Assembly: GCA_963753615.1 (NCBI GenBank)
Contig: CAVWCW010000027.1
Location: 1 to 64,000, forward strand
Length of the DNA stretch: 64,000 nt
DNA from: CAVWCW01 sp963753615
GTDB taxonomy: Bacteria; Pseudomonadota; Gammaproteobacteria; Chromatiales; Chromatiaceae
Direction of reading: 5' to 3'
Numbering within the stretch: position 1 is the first letter of the stretch; the number at the start of each line of letters is the position of its first letter. Made by a program: the position numbers and the translations under genes. The notes under the pieces are model-generated. The model was not told where the DNA came from and did not search any database. It saw nothing but the letters and a program-made list of their open reading frames with translations. Below, piece after piece: positions 56,859-64,000 of this stretch.

Positions 56859-57923
56859 TTGGTCCGGGTCGATTTCCTGATCGCCGGCCAGGGCCTGGCC
56901 GGCAGCCTGCTGGCCTGGGAGTTGCTGCAAGGCGGGGCCCGGGTGCTGGTGGTGGACGCTGCCGACCCCAGCGCCGCCTCCCGCATTGCCGCCGGTTTGA
57001 TCAATCCGGTAACCGGTCAGCGCCTGGTTCTAAAGCCCGCCGCCCGGGCCCAGTTGATCGCCGGCCGCCGGCTCTACTCGACTCTGGAGCAAGCCCTGAG
57101 CCAGCGGCTGTACCGGCCGCTGCCACTGTTACGGCTCTTTCGCCGCCCGGCCGAGCGGGCCCGGTGGGAGCGCCGACTCGGCGAACCTGGCTACCGCGAT
57201 TACCTGGAACCGCTAGCCAGCGCTCAGCCCCCCGGGGTGCGGGCACCCTACGGCATCGGCGTGCAGCGCCAGACCGGGCAGCTGGACATCCCGATTCTGC
57301 TCCGCAGGCTGCGCGACTGGTTGCAGGCCCGGGACGCCTGGCGGCGCGGCAGGATCGAACCCGCTGAGTTGGAATTCTGTTCCTCAGCAGTGCGCTGGGG
57401 CCAGGTTCGCGCTGGCCAGCTGATCTTCTGTGACGGATGGGAGGCCCGGCAGCACCCCTGGTTCTCCCGACTGCCCTGGCAACCGGTGAAGGGGCAAATC
57501 CTCGACCTGCGCCTGCGAGCCCCCGCTCTGGAATCCTCGATCCTCAACGCCGGCTACTGGCTCCTGCCCCGGGGCAACGGCCGCTTCCGCCTCGGCGCCA
57601 GCTACGATCGGGAGCGCCCCGATCGCCGGCCGACCCCAGCCGCCCGGGAGCGGTTGCTGCAGGCCCTGGACCAACTGCTCGACCCGCTACCCGGGTTCAG
57701 CGTCGAGCGCCAGCTGGCCGGAGTACGTCCAGCGACCAGGGACAAGCAACCGTTCCTCGGCCTGCACCCCCGCCAGTCCCGGCTAGGAATCTGCAACGGC
57801 TTCGGCTCCAAGGGCGGCCTGATGATCCCGTTCTATGCCGAGCGCCTGGCCGCGCATCTGCTGAGAGGCACCGCGCTGCCCCCGGAGGCGGACATCGTCC
57901 GCCACGCCGAGCTGCTCACCTGA
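56859..57923 (+). CDS. FAD-dependent oxidoreductase (DAO superfamily)
   Basis: A 354-residue flavoenzyme beginning at a TTG (56859). The dinucleotide-binding motif DFLIAGQGLAGSLLAWELLQ (residues 3-22, GxGxxG) is followed by an acidic residue at the strand end (VLVVDAADPSAAS). FRLGASYDRERPDRRPTPAA and GVRPATRDKQPFLGLHPRQS are typical of D-amino-acid oxidase-like enzymes. The substrate is unknown. It follows the FIST gene with a seven-base gap; if both are one operon, the redox product might be what FIST senses, which is speculation. Confidence 0.85.
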   Translation: MVRVDFLIAGQGLAGSLLAWELLQGGARVLVVDAADPSAASRIAAGLINPVTGQRLVLKPAARAQLIAGRRLYSTLEQALSQRLYRPLPLLRLFRRPAERARWERRLGEPGYRDYLEPLASAQPPGVRAPYGIGVQRQTGQLDIPILLRRLRDWLQARDAWRRGRIEPAELEFCSSAVRWGQVRAGQLIFCDGWEARQHPWFSRLPWQPVKGQILDLRLRAPALESSILNAGYWLLPRGNGRFRLGASYDRERPDRRPTPAARERLLQALDQLLDPLPGFSVERQLAGVRPATRDKQPFLGLHPRQSRLGICNGFGSKGGLMIPFYAERLAAHLLRGTALPPEADIVRHAELLT

Positions 57924-58065
57924 ACGCAGACCGGGTGAAACCGGCAAGGAAGACACTCGCCCGAAACAGTGGCCGCCCGGACCGCCGGCGCGAACACTCG
58001 AATGGTCGTGATTGAAGAGAGCCTGAGCCGAGACCCGGACGGGACCGACCGGCGGGGAAACCCGC

Positions 58066-60171
58066 TCAGAAATCGTGGCGGTATCCGGCGCTCAGATAGA
58101 AGAAGCGGTCATCCCGGTCGCCGCCCAAGTCCTCGTCGGTGCGGCTGAACTCAACCCCTGCGTCGAGTTCCAGGGAGGTTCGCTTGGTCAGCCGGTAGCG
58201 GGTGAACAGACTGGGGATCAGCATGCGCTGATCGTTGCCTCCGTCGCGATCGCGAAAATCGATTCTCAGTTGTGGGGTGACCTTCCAGCGCTCGGGCACC
58301 GGCACCCGGGCCCGCAGCAGCACCGAGGTGACGTCCATGCGATCGGCGTCGGTGTAGCGCAGGCCGGCGGAATACAGATCACCCGCCTTGAACAGACCGG
58401 TTCCCATCACCTGGCCGTAAACATACCAGTCGTCACTGTCCAAGCTGTCGCTGTCGGGGGCGCTGCTATCGTCGCGCAGGCTATAGAGACCGCCGTCGAG
58501 CAGCAGCTGCCAACGGTCGTTCAGCTGCTGGGTCAGCGAGGCATAGAGGGAACGGTAGATCAGGCTACGGTCCTCGGCCAGCCGTTTCAGCTCGTCGTCG
58601 GACAGGTCCGGACCCAGGTCGTCGAAGTCGTCGACGCCGAGGCTATATAACGCATTGCTCAGGGCCAGGCCGGGGCTGCGCCGGTAGTCCAGGGTCAGGC
58701 TCGCCACCGTGCCTTCCTGAATGCGCCAGGTGCCGAACAGGTAGAAGATATTAAGTTCATCGAAGTAGGTATCGTAGTCCAGCAGGGAGTACGCGGTGAC
58801 CGTATCGCCCAGATAGCGCCCCTCGGCCCCCAGGGCACGGCGGTCGGTCTCGCCGTCGAAACGCTGGTAGAGCCCATACAGGCTCAGCAGCCAGCGTTCG
58901 TTCGGGCCGTTCAGATCCCAGGCCAGGCCGTTGAACCAGCGATCCGTATCCACGCCGTCGGTGGTCGAGCGCATCGGCGACCCCGCCACGTAGCGCAGGG
59001 CCTGGCGGTCGCTGTAGCTGAATTGATATTGCAGACCGTCGAAATACCCCAGCACCCCGGACCCGGGCAGGCGCTGGCGGCCCAGGCGCCCCTCATGGCG
59101 ACCGTCTACGCTGGCCAGATCCAGATACAGATAGCTGACCCGGGTCAGGCTGTCGCGCTCGGACAGGAAACTGTAATCGTAGCTGCCGGAGAAGCGTCCG
59201 CTCACATCCAGGTTGCCGGTCCGGCCCTGCCAGTTGAGATTGGCCGAACTCAGTAGACTGGAGCGGTAGGTCTCACTGTCCTCGCCCTCGATCTTGCCCC
59301 GGTCCAGCAGGTAGAACTGATCGAAGCTGCCGAATACCTGCAACGGCCGACCCGTCTCCGCCAAAGGCGCGGCGGCGTCTGCTGGCGCCTCCTCGCGGGC
59401 CAGCAGGGCCTCAAGCAGGCGCTCCACGCGCCGGGTCTCCGGGCCGTCGGGATAGTCTTCCAGGTAGCGCTCGAACTGGGCCCGGGCCTGGGCGTCCTGG
59501 CCGCGCTCGGCCCGGGCCACACCCAGGGCGACGATGGCCTCGCGCACATAGGGCTCGATGCCGGCGGCGATGATCTTGTCGTAGATGGCATTGGCGCGCT
59601 GGTACTGGCCGGCATTGAAGGCCAGGCGCGCCTCGCGGAACAGGTCCGCGAGCTGGCGTTCTTCGGGGGTCGTGCCGACCGGCACCCGGGCCTCGGGCAA
59701 AGGCTCCGCATCGGCCACGGGAGCCTCGGGCTCGATCAGGATGTCGAGGCTGCGGTCGTTGCGCCCGGCCCGCACCTCAAACCCGCGCGCCCGATCGAAG
59801 CGAATACTCACCCCAGGGTCGGTATCCAGGTTCCCGCTGGCCTGGACCGAGCGAATCGGCGACGGCTGGGCCGGCGTCAACTGCTTGAGCCCCTCCCCCA
59901 AGGCGGTGGCTACCAGCGCCGGCATCGCCGCCCCGGGGGCGCGCAGGCGGACCTCCACGCGTTCGCCGAACTCTGACGGAGTGTGCGAAAGGTATTCCAG
60001 GCGCTGGATGAAATGCACCGTCACCACCAGCCGGTCGTCCCGGATCTCGCTCGACAGGCGCTCCAGAAAACGCTCGCTGCCCAATGCCTGCGCCCCCTGA
60101 ACCCAGCCAAGCAGCAGCAACACCAGCAGCCAGCTTAGCCGGTTCGCGCAAATCAGGCCGGTGGGTTTCAT
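58066..60171 (-). CDS. TPR and beta-barrel outer-membrane protein, coupled to a 26-haem cytochrome
   Basis: A 701-residue exported protein. The ATG at 60171 gives a signal peptide (LSWLLVLLLLGWVQGAQA). Residues 30-150 are a beta-rich domain, and 170-280 hold TPR-like helices (REARLAFNAGQYQRANAIYD and QARAQFERYLEDYPDGPETR). From about 305 the sequence alternates polar and aromatic residues in strand pattern to a terminal Phe (FFYLSAGYRHDF), as in outer-membrane barrels. The start ATG shares ATGA with the stop of the cytochrome, so translation is coupled. The pair resembles porin-cytochrome conduits in arrangement, but sequence similarity to MtrB or PioB is not evident by eye. Confidence 0.78.
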   Translation of the reverse strand: MKPTGLICANRLSWLLVLLLLGWVQGAQALGSERFLERLSSEIRDDRLVVTVHFIQRLEYLSHTPSEFGERVEVRLRAPGAAMPALVATALGEGLKQLTPAQPSPIRSVQASGNLDTDPGVSIRFDRARGFEVRAGRNDRSLDILIEPEAPVADAEPLPEARVPVGTTPEERQLADLFREARLAFNAGQYQRANAIYDKIIAAGIEPYVREAIVALGVARAERGQDAQARAQFERYLEDYPDGPETRRVERLLEALLAREEAPADAAAPLAETGRPLQVFGSFDQFYLLDRGKIEGEDSETYRSSLLSSANLNWQGRTGNLDVSGRFSGSYDYSFLSERDSLTRVSYLYLDLASVDGRHEGRLGRQRLPGSGVLGYFDGLQYQFSYSDRQALRYVAGSPMRSTTDGVDTDRWFNGLAWDLNGPNERWLLSLYGLYQRFDGETDRRALGAEGRYLGDTVTAYSLLDYDTYFDELNIFYLFGTWRIQEGTVASLTLDYRRSPGLALSNALYSLGVDDFDDLGPDLSDDELKRLAEDRSLIYRSLYASLTQQLNDRWQLLLDGGLYSLRDDSSAPDSDSLDSDDWYVYGQVMGTGLFKAGDLYSAGLRYTDADRMDVTSVLLRARVPVPERWKVTPQLRIDFRDRDGGNDQRMLIPSLFTRYRLTKRTSLELDAGVEFSRTDEDLGGDRDDRFFYLSAGYRHDF

Positions 60172-62198
60172 TCGCACAACCCCGGCCGGTCCTGCACCGG
60201 CTGGCTGCACCAACCCCCTTCCGGCGGCGCCACATGGCATTGGATACAGTCCTGCCCCTGGGGATGGTTGTTGCCGGGGGGCGGCCGATCCGGCTCATGG
60301 CAGCTGGCGCACTGGCTCTGGGCCAAGGGAATCTGGGTGTGGTCCACCCGAGAAGGGCTGACCTGCCAGCTAAAGGTACTGTGACAAGCGGCGCAATCGT
60401 TGGTGGTGGGAATATGGCTCGGCGGTTGCCCCTCCGCGATCTGACCGTTGTGGCAGCCAACGCAATCGCCCAGCGCCTCACCGTGATCCATGCGCAGCAG
60501 CGGCACCCAGGCCAGGGTGCGATGGCAGGCCTCGCACTGGTTGCTGGTGGGGGGGTGTCCCAGGGGCTTGCCCGGGGCCAACTGCCCGTTGTGGCAGCTG
60601 ACGCAGCCGGAGGCGATGCCCGTGTGATCGAACACCGCCGGCACCCAAGCGGTAGTGGTATGACAATCGTCGCACTGGTTGCTGGTCGGCAGGTGCTGGG
60701 GCGGCTTGCCCTCGGCGATACTGCCGTTGTGGCAGCTGAAGCAGGTCCCCAACACCTCGGCGTGATCCATCCGGAGCACCGGCGACCAGGCGCTGGTGCG
60801 ATGGCAGGCCTCGCAGGCGTCGCTGCTGGGGATGTGTCCGGGCGGCTTGCCCGGGGCGACGCTGCCGTTGTGGCAGCTTACACAGCTCCCCGTGAGCTCG
60901 GAATGGTCGACTCGTGACGCCGGCGCCCAGTAGCTGGTGCTGTGGCAGGCATCGCACTCGTTGGAGCTGACGATGTGATCCGCCGGTTTGCCCGGAGCAA
61001 CGCTGCCATTATGGCAACTGAAGCAGGTCCCGAGAACCTCGGCATGATCCACCCGCGTCACCGGCGACCAGCGGCTGGTGCTGTGGCAGGCATCGCATTC
61101 GTTGGAGCTGGCGATATGGTTCGGCGGCTTGCCGGGCGCGGTGCTGCCGTTATGGCAGCTGAAGCAGCTGCCCAGCACCTCGGCATGATCCACCCGCGCC
61201 ACCGGCGACCAGTAGCTGGTGCTGTGGCAGGCGTCGCACAGGTTGCTGCTTAGAATATGGTCAGGCGGTTTACCCGGCGCGGTGGCGCCGTTATGGCAAC
61301 TGGCGCAGGCCCCCAGCACCTCGGCATGATCCACCCGCAGCACCGGCGACCAGGCGGTGGTGCGGTGGCAGGCGTCGCACTCGTTAGTGCTTGGAATATG
61401 GTCCGCCGGCTTGCCCGGCGCCGTGGTGCCGTTATGGCAGCCGGCGCAGCCCCCCAGCACTTCGGCGTGGTCCACCCGCGTCACCGGCGACCAAGCCGTG
61501 GTGCGGTGGCAGGCGTCGCACTGGTTGGAGCTGGGAATATGGTCCGCCGGCTTACCCGGTGCTTGAGCCCCATTGTGGCAACTGGCGCAGGGAGCGGTGG
61601 CGGTGAAATGATCGAAGCGCGCGACCGAGAAGGTCCATACGTCATGGCACTCGTCGCAGTTAAGATTGGTGCGCACGTGGTCCGCTGGCTTGCCGGGGGC
61701 GAAGATGCCGTCGTGGCAGATCATGCAGCGTCTAGGTGTGCCCCGGAAGACCTGGTTGTGGTGGCAGTCACCGCAGACCACGATCCGGTGGGATCCCTCC
61801 AGCGGGAAGCCGGTGAGATCGTGATCGAACTGGGTGGCGCGGGTCCGGCCCAGGGGAATACGAAAGCTGGCGGTATTGTGGCAGGCGTCGCAGTTCTCGC
61901 TCACCGGCATGTGGCCGCTCGGCACGCCCAAGGCGATACCGCCGTCATGACAACCCAGGCACTGGGTCGGCAGGTCTTCGTAGTTGTCGTCGACGTGGCA
62001 GGCCTCGCACTCCAGGCCCACATGGGCGCCTTCGGCGGGGATGCTGGTGGTCTCGTGGTCGTAGCCCTCGTCGTCCTCGTCGCCCTGGCCGAGTGCGTTT
62101 GGGGCCAGCACGAGCCAGGCGAGGGCTGCCGACAGCAGCACCAGAATCGCGAACGGAAACCGGGCCCTAGCACGGGCCGGAACGGAACCAGCCATCAA
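60168..62198 (-). CDS. 26-haem cytochrome c with tandem diheme repeats
   Basis: A 676-residue exported protein. Residues 1-39 are a signal peptide (FPFAILVLLSAALAWLVLAP). I count 26 CxxCH motifs, about one per 26 residues. From about residue 195 a ~42-residue unit with two motifs repeats, with consensus APGKPADHIPSSNxCDACHR followed by TTAWSPVxRVDHAEVLGxC and xSCHNG. The unit's own His residues (DHI, DHAE) are likely distal haem ligands. The N-terminal six motifs are more diverged. The family is widespread in metal- and sulfur-metabolising bacteria. Length and density suggest a linear electron wire reaching across the periplasm or outside the cell. The partner barrel follows with a four-base overlap. 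Confidence 0.93.
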   Translation of the reverse strand: MMAGSVPARARARFPFAILVLLSAALAWLVLAPNALGQGDEDDEGYDHETTSIPAEGAHVGLECEACHVDDNYEDLPTQCLGCHDGGIALGVPSGHMPVSENCDACHNTASFRIPLGRTRATQFDHDLTGFPLEGSHRIVVCGDCHHNQVFRGTPRRCMICHDGIFAPGKPADHVRTNLNCDECHDVWTFSVARFDHFTATAPCASCHNGAQAPGKPADHIPSSNQCDACHRTTAWSPVTRVDHAEVLGGCAGCHNGTTAPGKPADHIPSTNECDACHRTTAWSPVLRVDHAEVLGACASCHNGATAPGKPPDHILSSNLCDACHSTSYWSPVARVDHAEVLGSCFSCHNGSTAPGKPPNHIASSNECDACHSTSRWSPVTRVDHAEVLGTCFSCHNGSVAPGKPADHIVSSNECDACHSTSYWAPASRVDHSELTGSCVSCHNGSVAPGKPPGHIPSSDACEACHRTSAWSPVLRMDHAEVLGTCFSCHNGSIAEGKPPQHLPTSNQCDDCHTTTAWVPAVFDHTGIASGCVSCHNGQLAPGKPLGHPPTSNQCEACHRTLAWVPLLRMDHGEALGDCVGCHNGQIAEGQPPSHIPTTNDCAACHSTFSWQVSPSRVDHTQIPLAQSQCASCHEPDRPPPGNNHPQGQDCIQCHVAPPEGGWCSQPVQDRPGLCE

Positions 62199-62509
62199 AC
62201 ACCAAACTCCCAGGATAGTTGGCCGGTGCGCGTTAACGCACTAATTGTATGGATTCTACGCCTGGGGCGGGCCGCGCTTCAACCAAGCGCTAGCATCCGG
62301 CATTGACTCGCCGGGCCGTCCCTGTTGCGACGGCCCGGCGACAAAAGGGCTGGGCTAGGGAAACACTGAAATGAAAAAGGCCGCCCGCGGGGGGCAGGAT
62401 GCCCCGCAAATACTAACCGACCAAACGGCTAGAAATGCAGGCTTTCGGAAACCGCGTTACCGAAAGCCGTGCTACCAGAACGTCATGGATGGCATTTTTC
62501 AGCATCTCC
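62199..62509. other. intergenic region with two perfect hairpins
   Basis: TCGCCGGGCCGTC (62308-62320) and GACGGCCCGGCGA (62329-62341) form a 13-bp stem. GGCTTTCGG (62440-62448) and CCGAAAGCC (62460-62468) form a 9-bp stem after the GlcG-like gene. Neither has a clear T-run. The space should also hold the promoter of the 26-haem cytochrome gene, but no box pair is convincing. Confidence 0.5.
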
Positions 62510-63001
62510 CTAGAGCGACATCTCCAGGTCGTCGATGACCGCATCGACACCGGCTTGGGCGCATTCCTCGTCGGTCTCCCCAGCAGGGGCGCCGCTCACC
62601 CCGACCCCGCCCAGCAGTTGGCCCCCGGCCTGGATCGGGAGGCCGCCCGCTGACATGATAAATCCATCCCTCCGGCCCACCGGGGTATCGGCACGACTGG
62701 TGAGCTGGGATGTGGGGGCATTGAAGTTGACCGCGGTATAGGCCTTTTCGCGGCTGATCGGGACCGTGATCGGGGCGGCGATGGTATCGCGCAGGGTGAC
62801 TTGCACCACGCCGTCGCGGTCCACCACGGTGACCCCAATCTGAATGCCTTGCTTGCGGCAGGCCTCCACCGCGGCCTGGGCGACCTGGGTGGCGGTGGCC
62901 AAGGTCAGGCGCTTGAGCGAAACGGTGGGCGCATCCTCCGCCAGGACCGGGGCGGCGAACAGGGCGGCCGCCAAGCCAAGGGCTATGGTTTTCTGCTGCA
63001 T
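62510..63001 (-). CDS. GlcG/HbpS family exported protein
   Basis: A 163-residue protein with a signal peptide (KTIALGLAAALFAAPVLAED). The single GlcG/HbpS (DUF336) domain shows VEACRKQGIQIGVTVVDRDG, REKAYTAVNFNAPTSQL and the central GGLPIQAGGQLLGGVGVSGA. Homologues bind haem (HbpS) or are linked to glycolate or corrinoid metabolism. An exported haem-binding version next to a 26-haem cytochrome is suggestive. The ATG at 63001 gives the better signal peptide than one 15 codons upstream. Only 45 bp separate it from ispG, so the two may be co-transcribed. Confidence 0.88.
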   Translation of the reverse strand: MQQKTIALGLAAALFAAPVLAEDAPTVSLKRLTLATATQVAQAAVEACRKQGIQIGVTVVDRDGVVQVTLRDTIAAPITVPISREKAYTAVNFNAPTSQLTSRADTPVGRRDGFIMSAGGLPIQAGGQLLGGVGVSGAPAGETDEECAQAGVDAVIDDLEMSL

Positions 63002-63046
63002 TTTGGTTCTCCCGAGATGAGTTGCTGGATTTCGCCGTCCCGGCAA

Positions 63047-64000
63047 TCAAGCCGCATAGTGGCTGCGGACGTAGTCCTCTACGATTTGTTGAAACTCTTC
63101 GGCGATGCGCTCGCCCTTGAGGGTGACGCCCTTTTGGCCGTCCACGTACACCGGGGCCACCGGACGCTCGCCGGTGCCCGGCAGGCTGATGCCGATATTG
63201 GCGTGCTTGCTCTCGCCGGGGCCGTTGACCACACAGCCCATGACCGCCACCGTCATCTCCTCCACCCCCGGGTACTGGCCGCGCCAGACCGGCATCTGGG
63301 CCCGCAGGTAAGACTGGATGTCTTGGGCCAACTGCTGGAAATAGCTGCTGCTGGTACGCCCGCAACCTGGGCAGGCGATCACCATTGGCGTGAAAGAGCG
63401 CAGCCCCAGGGACTGCAGGATCTCTTGCGCTACGATCACCTCCTGACTGCGCGAGCCCCCGGGCTCCGGGGTCAAAGAAATGCGGATGGTGTCGCCGACG
63501 CCCTCCTGCAGCAGCACCGCCAGGGCGGCGGTGGAAGCAACGATGCCCTTGGACCCCATACCGGCCTCGGTCAAGCCCAGGTGCAGGGCATAGTCGCCGC
63601 GTTCGGCCAGGCGGCGGTAAACGGCGATCAGGTCCTGCACCCCACTCATCTTGCACGACAGCACGATCTGGTCGCGCCCGAGGCCCAGCGCCTCGGCGCG
63701 GCGGGCATTCTCCAGGGCCGAGACCACCATGATCTCGCGGATCACCTCATCGCTATCGAGCGGATTCGGGAGCCGGGCATTTTCGTCCATCATGCGCACC
63801 ACCAACTCCTGGTCCATGCTCCCCCAATTGACGCCGATGCGCACCGGCTTGCCGTAGCGGCAGGCGATGTCGATCATGGTGGCGAACTGGCTGTCCCTGC
63901 GCGCGCCGCGGCCGACGTTGCCCGGATTGATGCGGTACTTGGCCAGCGCCTGTGCGCATTCCGGGAACTTGCTCAACAACTTGTGGCCGTTGTAGTGGAA
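63047..64000 (-). CDS. ispG: 4-hydroxy-3-methylbut-2-en-1-yl diphosphate synthase (5' end beyond window)
   Basis: GcpE, the penultimate enzyme of the MEP isoprenoid pathway, reducing methylerythritol cyclodiphosphate with an [4Fe-4S] cluster. The visible C-terminal ~317 residues contain RINPGNVGRG, RIGVNWGSMDQELV, HLGLTEAGMGSKGIVAS, and the cluster region VIACPGCGRTSSSYFQQLA with MGCVVNGPGES carrying the third Cys. The gene continues past base 64000, where its start lies. The frame is intact. Confidence 0.96.
   Translation of the reverse strand, partial: FHYNGHKLLSKFPECAQALAKYRINPGNVGRGARRDSQFATMIDIACRYGKPVRIGVNWGSMDQELVVRMMDENARLPNPLDSDEVIREIMVVSALENARRAEALGLGRDQIVLSCKMSGVQDLIAVYRRLAERGDYALHLGLTEAGMGSKGIVASTAALAVLLQEGVGDTIRISLTPEPGGSRSQEVIVAQEILQSLGLRSFTPMVIACPGCGRTSSSYFQQLAQDIQSYLRAQMPVWRGQYPGVEEMTVAVMGCVVNGPGESKHANIGISLPGTGERPVAPVYVDGQKGVTLKGERIAEEFQQIVEDYVRSHYAA

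Noticed and set aside
60084..62306. Long plus-strand open frames opposite the 26-haem cytochrome
   Set aside because: They arise from the repetitive GC-rich sequence of the real gene. They lack ribosome sites and their translations (repeated MVRRLARRG-like text) are shadows.

Overview
The window reads as a GC-rich chromosome segment of a sulfur-oxidising gammaproteobacterium, probably of the order Chromatiales. The evidence is an rnf-nth block, a leuS-lptE-holA-proA-nadD-rsfS block, a sulfur globule protein, a PPi-dependent phosphofructokinase beside a membrane H+-pyrophosphatase, ChrA, PckA and several multihaem cytochromes c. This is inferred from gene content only. The first ~1.8 kb looks different: lower GC, a zinc-ribbon/TM2 protein and a pyruvoyl-dependent arginine decarboxylase, both commoner in archaea. 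It abuts an rnfC that lacks its N-terminal third, with rnfA and rnfB missing, so a chimeric join or rearrangement near 1734-1810 is likely.

Layout. 1.8-6.7 kb: rnfC(partial)-D-G-E, a 137-bp inverted-repeat element, nth and a DUF1841 gene. 6.9-9.6 kb: an HvfABCD-type RiPP operon whose precursor carries nine EGKCG motifs, followed by a secreted alpha-crystallin-like protein. 10.4-13.1 kb: an aldolase/dehydrogenase fusion, tRNA-Ala(CGC) and an integrase remnant. 13.2-16 kb: sulfur globule protein, other secreted low-complexity proteins and a bactofilin. 16.1-24.2 kb: HIRAN and WYL proteins, then the rsfS/nadD/proA/holA/lptE/leuS block on the minus strand. 24.4-32.6 kb: pyrophosphate-based energy genes (PPi-PFK, hppA, ppa), moaC, engB and a secreted ATP-dependent DNA ligase. 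33-47 kb: mixed metabolic and envelope genes, pckA, arfB and uup. 47-54.4 kb: chrA, an Fnr-like regulator and a periplasmic electron-transfer cluster (two multihaem cytochromes, a Tat-exported Fe-S protein and an NrfD-like membrane subunit) with an FNR box upstream. 54.4-64 kb: cspA, a FIST protein, an FAD oxidoreductase, a 26-haem cytochrome translationally coupled to a TPR/beta-barrel outer-membrane protein, a GlcG-like protein and ispG.

Three themes link the genes. Electron flow is served by Rnf, two separate cytochrome modules, a cupredoxin and a 2Fe-2S/FAD reductase. Pyrophosphate economy is served by PPi-PFK, H+-PPase and soluble PPase. Metal and sulfur handling is served by the Hvf peptide system, ChrA and the sulfur globule protein.

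Many conserved genes, including leuS, hppA and pckA, contain one-base frameshifts, often compensating. These look like consensus errors rather than biology and are concentrated at 34-37, 41-43.4 and 49.5-54 kb. A heptamer (GAGGACT/AGTCCTC) repeat family and a second inverted-repeat family lie between or at the ends of genes.
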